From Adiantum capillus-veneris (taxonomy: Eukaryota > Streptophyta > Polypodiopsida > Polypodiales > Pteridaceae): a stretch of DNA of 64,000 nt. Below are positions 1 through 10,903 of this stretch, piece after piece. Every line of letters starts with the position of its first letter. The stretch's first letter is position 1. The position numbers were made by a program, and so were the translations under genes. The stretch is taken from assembly GCA_014529385.2 (NCBI GenBank), contig CM043960.1:24466896-24530895 (forward strand), given 5' to 3'. Below the pieces are notes generated by a model, which did not search any database, had not been told where the DNA came from, and saw only the letters and a program-made list of their open reading frames with translations.

Positions 1-1198
1 GAATGTCTAGCATGAATTCTGGATCAAACCTAAGAAAATACCTTTTCAGTCTCCATCCATTGACCCTAGTCTTGTGAATTCTCCCATCTACTTCCATCAG
101 CTTATAGCTACCGTTTTCATAGCGTTTCTTGATGATGAATGGCCCTTCCCATCTGGGTTGAAATTTCTTGTCCTTCCTGGTGTCGAATCTGTTGTTGTAT
201 CTCAACACTAACATACCTTTTTCCAATCCCTTTTCTTTAAGCCCTTGATTGAAAGTGAGCTGGCGTCATTCTGCCTGCGCTGCATAGTGATTGATTGCTT
301 CTTCCCTATCTAGCTGGAGTCTCTCTAGATCCAAGATGTGGTTTCAGAGATTTACAATCGGATGATGTATCTGGCTAGCCAAAACTCGTAACCTGGCTAT
401 CTGTACCTCAATGGGTAGAATTGCCTCCTTCCCATAAATTAGATGGAAAGGGGTGAAACCTAGTGATGTTCGGAACGTTGTTCTGTAGGCCCAAAGAGCT
501 GCCATGAGATGTTTATCCCAGTCCCCAGTGTGATTGTTCACCTACTTTGTGATGATTTTGCAAATCATTCCATTTACCTTCTCTACCAGACCATTGCATT
601 GTGGATAGTATGGTGTGGAATGTCGGCGTGTGATGCCTAACTTCTTCATCAGTTCTCCCACCAAATCACCTATGAATCTTGGTCCTCTATCTGATATTAT
701 CTCAAGAGGAGTGCCAAAACGGCAACAGATATGCTCAAAAATGAACTTTGCTACCTCTTGGGCTATAATGCGGGTGGTGGTTGTTGCTTCTGCCCATCGA
801 GTCATGTAGTCTACACCCACCATGATGTACAGTTTACCTGATTGGGCCCTTGGTAAAGGACCGATTGCATCTATTCCCCATTTCTCAAATGGACCATATG
901 AGATGATAGGAGTTTGTGGCTCGTAGGTTAATGTGCGATCACTGGCGACTTGACACGCCTTACATGTTTTACACCAATGGCGTACATCCCTGTTCAAGCT
1001 AGGCCAAGAGTATCCTGCTTGTAGAATCTTCCTACTGGTGATATCTAGAGCAAAATGACCGCTGCAGACGCCATCATGGCAACTTAAAATTACCTCTGTG
1101 ATCTCACTGGAGGTTGACACCCGCCTGAGAATTTGATCCTTGCCCTTACAATACAAGTGGTCGTTTACAAGGTGGTACCTAGTAGCCTTCCTTACCAA
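1..1198 (-). pseudogene. G1 integrase (decayed)
   Basis: This is the integrase that would join element cDNA to chromosomal DNA. Reading from 1198 leftwards there is an HHCC zinc-binding region (HDGVCSGH, then CKTCKACQ), then the catalytic core with GIDAIGPLP, ISDRGPRF and the glutamate in CNGLVEKVNG, then a C-terminal region that continues almost to position 1. One reading frame runs through most of it but is broken by TAG at 542-544, TGA at 344-346 and another TGA near 270. At least the 344 stop looks like CGA to TGA. The core DDE residues are still visible. No chromodomain is seen before the window ends, so the clade within gypsy is undecided. Confidence 0.85.
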
Positions 1199-2376
1199 CC
1201 ACTGTTTCTAGCCTTTGGTGTATCCTCCGGACATTCTCCCGTATCTAGAAAACTGACGATATCAGGCATATCATCACTACCTTGGAAGAGGGGTAGCTTC
1301 AATTTGATTGCTAGTACGGGAACGTCTTGTATTCTTTCTTTGGCTAGAGCATCTGCCTCTTGGTTTTTTGCTCTGGGGACATGAAATAGTTTCACTGCTT
1401 CAAACTTCTTTAGAAGGTCCTTAACTTGGCGTAGTTGACCGAATAAAACCTGATTCTTACAAACCCAGGTGCCATTTATCTACCTTATTTTCAAAGCATC
1501 GCCAAACACATTTAGGCGCTGAATTCCTTGTGAAATACATTGTTCCAACCCAAGAATTAGGGCTGCATATTCTGCTTCATTGTTGGAGTGGGAGTGTAAT
1601 AACTGCCCAATGGAGAACATTCTTTCTTGCTGTTCATTGAAAATGACTATGCCTGCTGCAGACTGATCCATTGTTCTCTTGTATGCTCTGTCAAAGAAAA
1701 GAGAGTGAGCTCTTTCTAGCCTAGGACTCTCTACCATTGGTGTTTCTTCCTTTGCTTCCGTGTTGACCTTCAGCTTCTTCTTATAATGGCGACGAGTGAG
1801 AATTCCCGCTAAACTAGCCCTAGTGGAGTTTTCTACTTGCATGGTGTAGTCAAACTCTTGTAATCTAATTAACCACTTTGAGATCCTAGATGAAACATCC
1901 ATGTGTCGCATTACATATGGGAAAACCTCTTCCGTTGTCAGGATTACAAAGGGTCTAGGCAGGAGATAGGAGCGGAACTTTGTGGTAGCAAACATTAGTG
2001 CCAGAACCATGTGTTCTACTTCGGTAAATCCCTTTTCTGACGGGGTCATGACACGACTAGAGAAGTAAATAGGACGCATGAAAGAAGTTTGGGGATCCTT
2101 TTGCATTAGCACGGCTCCAAGTGTATCACTTCCCACACTAGGGTTCACATAAAATGGCCCGTCCCACTTAGGAGGTGAAATAGTGGGAAGCTTAGCTAGG
2201 ATTTGCTTTACCTCAGTAAATTGCTGCTCATTCTCTTCACTCCATGAGAAGACATCCCTCTGGGTGAGTTGTTGTAGTGGAAGGACCACTTGAGATAGCA
2301 AGTGAATGAACCTGCTTAAGTATCTTACCTTCTGAAGGAAAGAAACCAACTGCTTAGCGGTGGTGGGTGACGACAA
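1192..2376 (-). pseudogene. G1 RT connection and RNase H (decayed)
   Basis: This region carries the end of reverse transcriptase and the RNase H domain that removes the RNA template. From 2376 leftwards it begins with the thumb/connection (SFLQKVRYLSRFI), then the RNase H-like part with VNPSVGSDTLGAVLMQ, PIYFSSRVMT and the EVEHMVLAL helix, and later FNEQQER and NNEAEYAALILGLE, which resembles a second, plant-type RNase H fold. A frame break lies between about 1480 and 1395. The protein continues into the integrase without a clear start codon, as expected for a polyprotein. Confidence 0.8.
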
Positions 2377-2381
2377 AGATA

Positions 2382-3460
2382 CTAGGGCTTGAATCTTGCT
2401 GGGTCAGCATCGATCCCTTTTGCTGAAATTACATGGCCAAGGAGAGTGACTTTGCTTTCACCAATGTGACACTTACCCACGTTGAGCTGGCCACCCAAGG
2501 TTTGCAGCGTGGTTAAGCCATCATAAACTTTGCTTAAATGAAGGGGTCGTGAGCTATAGATGCAAAAATCATCTATGAAAACCCGCATTGATGTTCCAAA
2601 GTAGGGTTGGAAAACAAAAGTCACATAGCACTGAAATGTGGCCGGGGCGTTAGTGAGGCCAAACGGCATCACTCTGTAGGCAAAACATCCCCAATGTGTG
2701 ATGAAGGTTGTCTTCTTCTGATCTTCCTCCGCATTGCTAATCTGGAAGTATCCTGAGTAGCCATCGCACACTGTGTATCGCTCGTGACCTACCACCTCAT
2801 TGAGTATTTCATCCTAGAATGGGAGGGGAAAGTGATCCCTCTTCGTGGCTGCATTGAGAGGTTTATAATCCACACAGACTCTCCACTTACCTTTTTTTTT
2901 GGTGTGATTACTACTGGGGAGACCCATTCTAAGTCTTCGACAGGGTAGATGAAACCTGCTTGTAGCAAACTCCTCACTTCTTTAAGTAGTGCCTCTTGTT
3001 GGATTACTCCAAGTCTTCTGAGCTTTTGTACTATGGGTTTACTGCCTTCCTTGAGTTTTATGTGGTGTTGCACTACTGTAATTCCTGTGATCTTATCATA
3101 ACCATCAATGAACAAAGTAGTGAAGTTACCTAGCATGGAGACATACTCCTTCCTTTCTTCATTGGTTAACTCATTTGAGAGCATTTTCTGTAACTTACCT
3201 GCATCCTCCAAGGATTGCATACTTGATGATTCCTCTTGGTTTGTCGGGGGTGTTTCTGATTGTGTCAATCTTTTTGGGTCTTTAAGAATGACCCCCATCA
3301 CTTCGTTGCTACTGTCACTTCCGTCGGTGGTGGTTGTCTCTTCTCCTGAGGTAGATGAATAGTCACTGGTGGACTCATCTTCTGAAGCCTCCAAGATCAT
3401 GTTGCGCTGCTTTCCAGTCCTCATGTCGTAGAATATGGACTTCCCTTTAGCATCCTTCAT
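2382..3460 (-). pseudogene. G1 reverse transcriptase (decayed)
   Basis: This is the polymerase that copies element RNA to DNA. Motifs in order from 3460: an acidic, Ser/Thr-rich linker, then KLRRLGVIQQEALLKEVRSL, EWVSPVVITPKKK, YSGYFQISNAEEDQ, then CFAYRVMPFGLTNAPATFQ. The catalytic loop is FIDDFCIYS, a form of the usual Y/F-x-D-D. A frame change near 2790 separates the fingers from the palm. All the canonical RT motif blocks are present, so identification is secure although the copy cannot make an intact enzyme. Confidence 0.88.
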
Positions 3461-3538
3461 CTAAATCATCCCGGTGCTCGAGTCTTGTTTAGCTTCCATA
3501 GCCATAAGCCAAGGCCTCCCAAGAATAATGGGGTAGCC

Positions 3539-3991
3539 CTACCCTTTCTGTGGCATGATGAAGATGTCTACCTCCACTTCTATATTGAATGCTTTTACTT
3601 TGACCGCAGTTACAATGCCCACACATTTCACTCTTACATTGTTTGCCATCTTGGCTCGGCAAGGTGCCAGCCTACTTACCTCTATACCTAGATGGTGCAT
3701 CATCTTTTCACTCATGACGTATATTTGTGCACCACCATCTATGTAGACATTTGAGATTCGTTGCCCCTTGATGTGAGCGTTCATGGTTGGTAGGATGTCA
3801 TCGAGATCCCTTCCATAGATAGCCCCAGCTATCCTGGGCCTTGATTTCCTGGTACTTACCATTTTTGTCCATTGCCTCCTCATCCTTGGTGCAAGGTGGA
3901 GTAATTGGGGCCAGGTTATCTTCGGGCCCTGCATTAACACATCCTGAACTAAGTCATAGGGTTTTGCATACTCACCTAGTGAGAAGTCCAC
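3539..3991 (-). pseudogene. G1 aspartic protease region (decayed)
   Basis: The retroviral-type aspartic protease that would cut the polyprotein lies between gag and RT. The active-site block reads YIDGGAQIYVMSEKM, where D-G-G replaces the usual D-S/T-G. Further on, VKAFNIEVEVDIFIM fits the beta strands after the flap. Upstream of it the frame reads through ARMRRQWTK-type basic sequence that links to gag. The frame is open for 150 codons and then breaks before the RT frame at 3460. Position and motif support the call. Activity is doubtful. Confidence 0.7.
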
Positions 3992-4153
3992 GATGTCTAT
4001 CTTCCGTCACGGTTTAGTTGCTTGCTTGCTAGACTCGGCCTTCCCTTTCATCTTCTCCTCTCTTTGAGATGCTTCTTCATGCCTGGCACGCTTCACTCCC
4101 ATAGCATCCACTTCTTCTACCTTCGCTTTCCCTTTGTGCTTCTCTTGAACTGA

Positions 4154-4901
4154 TTATTCTACCTTTGCCTTCCCTTTAGCCTCCAAGCTAATAACACTCA
4201 CCGCTTGGTTCACAGCAGGTGGTGGGGGTAGTGGCGGAATGAGAGGTTGGGGTGGTGGTTGATGTTGTACAGGTGGTTGAAGGATTTGGACCGGTGGGAT
4301 TGGTCCTGGTTGCCTAGGTGGTGGTGGTCTTGCTCTTGGCGGAGAGATCTGATTCTGTCTCCCCCCTCTATTGAAATTATGTCTCCTTGGGTGTGGGCAG
4401 TAGTACATTCCATGGCCATCTTCCCCGCAGTTGTAACAGTGGTACTCTTGGTTTTGCCTTCGTTGTCCTCTTCCTTGTTCTGGATTCCTGCCAGGTGCAT
4501 GTCCTTGCTGCACTAAATGCACATATAAACTCTCTAGTTGGGTGGTGATGCGACTCAGTAGGTCTTGCTGCTCTTCTGATGCCTCTTGCGGTTGGGCTCT
4601 ATGATTGATTGTTGCAATCACTGGGGTTGGTCGGGCCGAGCTTGTTTCCTCTGACTCATTTACTCTTGCTTGCATGCGCAGCTTCTTGTCTTTAACGCTG
4701 GCTACTTCGACTGCCAACTCATATGTTGCAGGAAACCTTCCCTTCCTTCTCTCTAAGCGGCGACCATAGACTAGCAATGAAATGGTCCTTCTTTAGGAAA
4801 TTAGGTGCTCCTTCGCCTTCCTCTAGTGAGGCAACCCATCTCTCCCATAAGTCCACAAATTTGGAATCGTAGGTGGCATACTCCAGCAGACCTCCCTCCA
4901 T
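4154..4901 (-). pseudogene. G1 gag C-terminal half with CCHC zinc knuckle (decayed)
   Basis: Gag builds the virus-like particle and binds RNA. The frame contains one clean zinc knuckle, CYNCGEDGHGMYYC (Cx2Cx4Hx4C), near 4400-4440. It is followed by an Arg/Gly stretch and a proline-rich tail near 4200-4330. Upstream are a glutamine- and glutamate-rich coiled segment and a piece of the capsid-like domain, broken near 4719-4780 by a frameshift. The next gene downstream in element order is the protease. Confidence 0.8.
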
Positions 4902-6437
4902 TAACTTTGCCAGTAGCTACCATAGCTTCTCCGAGGTTGTGTCTCCACCAAATCTCTTTAAAAAGCAGCCCTTAACACATCCCATGCATTCTTGGTAGCC
5001 TGGGGCAATGCATTATACCAGGACTTGGCCTCTACTTTCAATAGTAGAGGAAAAATTCTAAGTCATGAAGCGTTGTCATCTTTGTTGGAGACGACACAAG
5101 CAATGTCAAAATCATCCAAAAAGTCGGTGTGGTGAGATCCTCTACCTTCTTTCCACTCAATGTGGGGAAAGAAACACTTGCCATGGTAGTGACTCAGGAA
5201 ATTACAAACCCCTTTTTTTTTAATACATTAACAAAGTAGCGGCTTATAGCGGCTTTTTTACAGGGGTGGGTGGATAGGTTAAAACAGGATAAAGATAGAA
5301 ACATTAAAGGAATGATGGTAACCCGATATGGAGAGAATGATAGGGTTTGGGGAATTGAGGATTTCTCCTAGTACCGCCGCACCGAATAGGTATACGATCT
5401 TCTGTTGGTAGAAGACTTTTCTATCTACATAGATATTCACATGCATATGCTGCAGGAATCTGAACGGGAATGTCGTTGACCCATTTTCCATCATGCACAG
5501 AGGGTAGAATACTTACTTATACTCTTACCGTGCCAGTGTTGATGAGTCGACACATCCACAAGAGGTCATCACCTTTCATGGGCTCTACCTTCCCTTCGTT
5601 GCTCAGTACGTACGGGGTGATGGCAACGCGTCTGACCACTCCCAGCCTCTTGGCTATTAGCAATTGCAGGTTATTTCCGTATTCAGCGTGTTGCATGAAT
5701 TCTACTCCATTCAGTTGCAACTCGTCCCCAACCACTGGGTTTCACCCGTGGTAGAAAGCTTCTTCAAGATAAGTTGTACAGGGAGAGGAGGAAGATCCTC
5801 CACTCGCTTTCCAAAACAGGGAGAGCAGTAACCGAACCACTCTTCCCTAGGAGGAAGTGGATTGGTAGCACTCGCATGCGTCGTGCAAATCGGTAGGCGA
5901 CCTTCCGCCGCTTAGCTTCGGATGACTTCCTCTTTGGCAAGCTGGGTACAACCCAGCTTTCTGAGCTTGAAGCACTTGCTTGGCCAGATGCTTCTCCCTT
6001 CGGGGTCATGTGTTTCCAGACTGGCTTAACTTCTCCTTACCTTTGGCTCGAGCAGCCCCTTTAAGCCATTGTGGAGTTATAACTGTGACTGCAGTTTCTT
6101 TAGGGAAAAGAGGTCTCACCGTTCTCTTTCCTTCTTTGATGTGAATGACTTCTTCGCGATGAATGTCGATGTAGATGATTTCAGCCCTTTCGTTGCTTTC
6201 ATTGCCGGCACTCATTGACAGTGTGTCTTGGTTGACAACAGTGATGGCACTTCACCGGCCTCCCACATGATGCTCTCGATTTGTGGTTAGAACGAGCAAC
6301 ACGAGATGGAGAATTTACCTCTTGAATACTGACGACACTGCAGCCTGGCAGTAGTACTTCAATGAAGTGGCTAGTGCCTCCTTCGTCTCCTCTTCTTCCG
6401 TCCTCCAGTTAGAAAATTCCTTCAGCCATTCGTCCAT
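4902..6437 (-). pseudogene. G1 gag N-terminal region (heavily decayed, partly unrecognised)
   Basis: From a minus-strand ATG whose first base is 6437, a 41-codon frame starts MDEWLKEFSNWRTEEEE and stops at 6315. Shorter open pieces follow at 6215-6006, 6009-5764 (Ser/Lys/Arg-rich), 5735-5517 and 5494-5279. The stretch 5210-4980 encodes a recognisable capsid-like block (KVEAKSWYNALPQA, then AWDVL). I recognise only that block. The rest is assigned to gag because it lies between the primer site and the zinc knuckle. Confidence 0.5.
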
Positions 6438-6490
6438 GATTGATAGTGAACGTCACTTTCAGCATTGTAAACCGAAGGGTCTTAGAAATC

Positions 6491-6510
6491 CCTCCTCAAT
6501 GGGGGCACCA
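6491..6510 (-). other. G1 primer-binding site (not initiator Met)
   Basis: Two bases inside the LTR end, the minus strand reads TGGTGCCCCCATTG, which starts with the TGG expected opposite a tRNA 3' CCA. The sequence does not match the initiator-Met site used by the other elements here. The donor tRNA is not identified. Confidence 0.6.
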
Positions 6511-6669
6511 AATGACGGGAGCAAAGCAAACACCGAACCCCGACGGCCTCTAAAACGTATGGGGACGAATGGCGCAGCTCGAGCCTGTCGGTAAAGCGAA
6601 CAGGGGGCACCACCTAGTTTTGAGCGGCTAGGACGCAAACCACGATGATATGAACACCGCAAACTTACA

Positions 6670-6769
<100 letters not shown>

Positions 6770-7128
6770 CAAATGATGAAAACCCTCAGGGGTGTGAGGG
6801 AGAATTATTTTTGCAAAATTTACAAATGACACGCCGTGGTGGTAGAGAGATAGGGAGAAGAGGTGGTGCAAACTACTCGGTGTGTTCTCTAAGACGACTC
6901 AATGATTGTGAAGCTTGCTATCAAGAGTGTGTATACGCGTATGCATTGACCATTGGAGTCGAGAGATGGACGTGGATCCGTTCGCATGGTGCAATTCCCA
7001 AGGCAAACCCAACACACGAGCCCCCTCCCGGTGATGGTGATACTATCAACTCTTCCCACTACACTCTACCAAGTGCTGACTTCTCATGAACTGCCCCCCC
7101 CCCCCCCGATAGTGACCTCTCCGTGCCA

Positions 7129-7135
7129 ATTTATA
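7129..7135 (-). promoter_or_regulatory. TATA box of the G1 LTR
   Basis: The minus strand reads CCTATAAATTG inside the LTR, about 615 bp before its 3' end. The same box is kept in the other LTR copy (25390-25396). This places U3 at about 8872-7105 and R/U5 after it. Confidence 0.55.
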
Positions 7136-7575
7136 GGTGCTGGCTGCTTGGATTATGGTAATCTCGATGTGATTAGGGTAAGCTTAATCGGGGAGACAAA
7201 GCAGGTGGTGGGCCCGGTGTGGTTGACCCTTGCTTTGTTTTGGGAGGTTATTAAAAGATGAGAATCTCTAGGTGGGCCTTTGTGACCATCACCTAGAGAG
7301 AGGAAATTTGCAAAGTGGGAATTTTATAATGGCTTGGTTGAAAATTGAAGAAATGATGAAAATACCCTATAAATTATTGAAAATGGCATCGTGGTTACTT
7401 GTTGCTGGCAAATAATGTGTCGTCGGTGCGTCGGTGTAGAGCGTACTTCTTTTCGGGGTCAGCCGGGGCATGCCTTCGGCGCATTTCCTCTTTTTGTTGT
7501 TGGCGGCGCGCGATTTAGGTCCATCTTCTTTTTCGTTGTCGTCATAGATCTCCTTCGATTTTTTTGTATTTGTAG

Positions 7576-7719
7576 TGCGTATATGCGTGCGTGTGTGTAC
7601 GTATGTGTATGTGGGCAGATGTGTGTATATATATGTATATGAATGTGTGTATGTGTGAGTGTGTATGTGAGTGTATGTATATGTATGTGTGTGCGCAAGC
7701 GTGCGTGGGATCGAGCTTG

Positions 7720-7777
<58 letters not shown>

Positions 7778-7905
7778 CCTTTCTCGGGTCTGTGACGTGT
7801 TGTAGGGACGCGAGGGTGAGTAAGGGGCTGGGCTGTGTGTGAGAGAGGGTGTGTGTGTGTGTGGTGTGTGTGAATGTGTGTGTGTGTGTGTGGTGTATGT
7901 AGAGA
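7576..7905. repeat. TG-rich tract with an (AT)n core at 7725-7775
   Basis: An alternating purine-pyrimidine tract: TG/TATG repeats, then about 25 AT units, then further TGTG runs to 7905. The long open frames across it are low-complexity artefacts. Confidence 0.9.
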
Positions 7906-8261
7906 GAGAGGGTGAGAAGTTTTTGCGGCCTGTACAGGCTCGCGAGGGAGAAAGATGAGAGAGATTACCTACGGGCGGCACTGTGTGCAGATGGGGGGGG
8001 GAGAGATGGGGTCATAGAGGGGGTGAGTGTGTGTGTGAGAGTGTGTGTGGAGAGGGAGAGTGGCTCCGGTGTTTGTGGTGCGCCTTCGAGGTGGAACGGA
8101 AGAGAGAGAGAGAGACCTGCGGGCGGCACTATGTGCAGATCGGGGGAAGGCAAGGCGAGGTGGTGTGGGTACCGGGAGAGAGAGGATGAGGATGTGGGTG
8201 GGAGAAGGTGTGGGAGAGATCCCGTAATCTACATGCCTCCACAAATTCCGAGCCATAAATG

Positions 8262-8265
<4 letters not shown>

Positions 8266-8327
<62 letters not shown>
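8266..8327. repeat. (GA)n microsatellite
   Basis: About 31 GA units inside a broader GA-rich block (7900-8640) in the G1 U3. No credible gene is present. Confidence 0.95.
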
Positions 8328-8330
<3 letters not shown>

Positions 8331-8403
8331 TTAGAGAGAGAGAGGGGTGAGTAAGAGGGGGGGTCCGCGCCATGTGGGCCGCCGGACAAGAGAGCAAAGG
8401 AAG

Positions 8404-8446
8404 GGGGGGGGGGGGGGGGGGGTGGGGTGAGAGAGGGGGGGGGGGA
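8404..8446. repeat. Poly-G tracts in G1 U3
   Basis: Runs of G at 8404-8422 and 8436-8445, with others at 8480-8488 and 8680-8692. They could form quadruplexes and are prone to assembly error. Confidence 0.85.
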
Positions 8447-9018
8447 TATCACCCCGTCCTGTTTGGTGGCTCAAGGACGGGGGGGGGGGAGAATATTAGT
8501 GGGCCAAGGGCTTGCATAGAGAGCGAGGGAAAGAGTGTGAGAGGGGGCGGGTGTGAGGATAAGGATACGGGAGAGCGGGAGTTCACATGCGGCTCGACAC
8601 AAAGGGAGCGCGAGAGGGAAAGCGAGAGAGGGGTGGGGTGAGTGCTCGTGGCCGCTCCTAGCCGAGGGTGGCTAGTAAGGGGGGGGGGGGGGGTGTAGAC
8701 AAGCGGGGGCCTGAGGGTGATAAGGCCGGCCAATTGAAGGGGGGGTGTGCCATGCCCGTAGAGGTTTCGTGAGGTTGACCAGGCGTTGCCGAGCCTTCCA
8801 ACTGTGTCGCCAAGGCTCCAGCAGAGGAAAAATAAGTTTTTTTTTCCTTTGATTTTCAAAAATCGGCCATCAATGCGGTTTTCTGTATAATAGGACCCTT
8901 ACAATCTTCTATGTTTTGTGCTATATAGCACATGTTGTTCTCGCTTCATTTATCCTCTTTTTGGGTAGTTTTCACATCAGGTGCAACATTTACCATAGCT
9001 GACAACAACACAAATGTG

Positions 9019-9972
9019 TTCAAGATGTTTGCTGTTGAGGATAGATTGGATGGGGACAATTAGCCTATGTGGGCTTACATGATGCAAAGTGTTCTTGTGT
9101 CAAAGGGTGTCTAGAATATTGTGCAGGGCATTGGTGTATGTCCTAGCTCTAAGGATGTAGGCGATGTTGAGGATGTTGCAGGTCTTGCTGCAAGGATTGC
9201 TACTGTTAGAGAACAAGCTCGTTGGGATGTAAAGGATGCGCAGGGTCATGCAATGATTTGCATTGTCTGTGAAGCGCACCATTACTCCTCACATTTGTTC
9301 ATCGTAATGTGCAAAAGAGGCTTGGGATATTCTCTCTAGTTTTATGCAAGCCGCAATGAGGCAAATATTGCATTGCTACGTAAAGAGCTGGAGTCGAAGA
9401 TTATGCATGAGGAAAATGATATGGACACTTTCCTTGCTAGTGTCAAGGATATTAATGAGAAATTTATTTCTACAGTGAAGTTATTTAAGACAGTTCCCTT
9501 GTGCAGACTGTTCTTGATGCCTTACCAGATTCTTGCCAAACTTTTGCTAGTACTTGGAGACTTATGACCCAAGGAAATCCTAAAGTTGTCAAGTTTGATG
9601 CATTGTGCACATTGTTGTTGCAAGAGTCACTTTAACAAAAAAATAGGACTAGACAACATGTAGTTGAATAGACATTTATTGCTGCTCAAAAAAAGGGTGG
9701 TAAAAACAATGCAGCTACTTCTTATGGTTCTTCTGCAAGTGGAAAATCAGCTGTTCCTAATGCTTCAGGTGGCAACAATTCATCTGGAAATTCTAGTGAT
9801 AAGGGAAAAAGGAAAGATGCGTTGCCATTATTGTAAAACTAATGATCGCTTGATCAAGCAGTGTCCTAAGTTGAAGGCCCAAGAGGCTAAGAAGAAAGAG
9901 GGTTGTTCCACTGCAAATGTTGGTTCCACTACAAATGAAGCTATCGTTGAATCTTGTGTGAAAGGAGACTGT
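9019..9972 (+). pseudogene. B2 gag (decayed)
   Basis: This copia gag begins with the family's MFAVEDRLDGDN block and runs through the capsid-like region (LLRKELESKIMHEENDMDTFLA near 9373). It ends in a zinc-knuckle region CHYCKTNDRLIKQC near 9822, where Arg replaces the His of Cx2Cx4Hx4C. The B1 copy still has His there. Stops at 9061 and 9111 and frame changes near 9340, 9520 and 9650 break it. The next in-element sequence, the protease, lies 9.6 kb away at 19596 because A1 inserted at 9968-9972. Confidence 0.8.
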
Positions 9973-10194
9973 TGTTAAGTATGGAGCCTAATTTACCCTT
10001 GTAATTTTCTGTGGTAAAAGCGCACATTTGTAAGGCCTCCATTATGAGGAGAAGCCATCGTGCGTGAAGGTAAATCACTCACCGGAAACCAAAATTTTCA
10101 CAGTCAAAAACCAGGGGCAACTTTAGGAGCCTCTTTCGCCCCCGAGACTTTTTTTTTCCCTCGCCAGAATATTCCTTTTCGTCGGAATATTATG

Positions 10195-10350
10195 GTCGGA
10201 CGGTGGCCGGCGGATGGTGGCCGAAAAGTGGTCGAAAAACAACCGTCAGTTGGCCGGTGGCCGGTAGTCAATGGTCGGTGGCCGGTGGTCGGAAGTCAAT
10301 GGCCGGTGGTGGCCGGTGGCCGAATTCAATGGCCGGTGGCCGAATTCAAA
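10195..10350 (+). repeat. GGCCGGTGG minisatellite in the A-family U3
   Basis: Degenerate repeats of GGCCGGTGGTC/GAA stand just upstream of the TATA box. The array also appears in the 3' LTR (15055-15175) and in eroded form in A2 (27115-27210). Confidence 0.8.
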
Positions 10351-10472
10351 AGCGGACTTGTCTTCTCAAGGGCGGCCACACATGGGCGGATTGGAGGGTT
10401 CGATTTGGACTTATTTGCACAAGGGCGGCTACACATGGCTGCCTCTCATAAGAGAGGGCAGCCCTTTTGGCC

Positions 10473-10480
10473 TATAAAAG
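10473..10480 (+). promoter_or_regulatory. TATA box of the A1 5' LTR
   Basis: TATAAAAG within CCTATAAAAGGAGG. It is conserved in A2 (about 27339) but mutated to TATAACAG in the A1 3' LTR (15304-15311). Confidence 0.7.
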
Positions 10481-10679
10481 GAGGCCATTTCTACACACAT
10501 TTCATAGTGTGAAGTTGATGCAACAAGGTGAGTGTGAGGTGGTGAGAGTGAAGCAAGGCGGGAGCTCCATTAAGGGTATAATCCCTTTGTAAACTACTTC
10601 TTTTTTTGAAGTACTAAAGCCATTGAGTGGCTACTTTCCCGTGGACGTAGCCCACATTGGGTGAACCACGTATATAGTG

Positions 10680-10685
<6 letters not shown>

Positions 10686-10742
<57 letters not shown>
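10686..10742. repeat. (CT)n microsatellite in the A1 5' LTR
   Basis: About 28 CT units downstream of the TATA box. Its counterpart in the 3' LTR lies after the C1 insert (19456-19502). Confidence 0.95.
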
Positions 10743-10743
<1 letters not shown>

Positions 10744-10832
10744 ACTCTATAATCTTGTGCATGTAAATCTATCTCTCTCCATTAAGTAATCTACTCAATT
10801 ATCTACTTAGCTACGTCATATTTCCTAGCAAC

Positions 10833-10844
10833 TGGTATTAGAGC
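10833..10844 (+). other. A1 primer-binding site
   Basis: TGGTATTAGAGC lies two bases after the LTR. It differs at one base from the initiator tRNA-Met site TGGTATCAGAGC. A 59-base leader then runs to the gag ATG. Confidence 0.85.
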
Positions 10845-10903
10845 AAGGTTTGCTCGCAGCTAAAGTATCTCAACGAAAGGATTCCTTGAATTGAGTAGGA
10901 GTA

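Larger units (their letters stand above)
9973..10830 (+). repeat. A1 5' LTR (858 bp)
   Basis: It starts TGTTAAG and ends TAGCA. It contains a GGCCGGTGG-rich minisatellite (10195-10350), a TATA box (10473-10480) and a long CT run. Compared with the 3' LTR it carries an extra ~20-bp copy in the minisatellite and scattered substitutions. Confidence 0.92.

Noticed and set aside
7367-8640. Several long open frames on both strands
   Set aside because: They translate only TG, AT, GA and G runs (poly Thr-His, Ser-Leu, Arg-Glu). These are artefacts of simple sequence in the G1 LTR.
10060-10512. 150-codon frame in the A1 LTR (also 14914-15343)
   Set aside because: It reads the GGCCGGTGG minisatellite and the TATA region. 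It overlaps the promoter.
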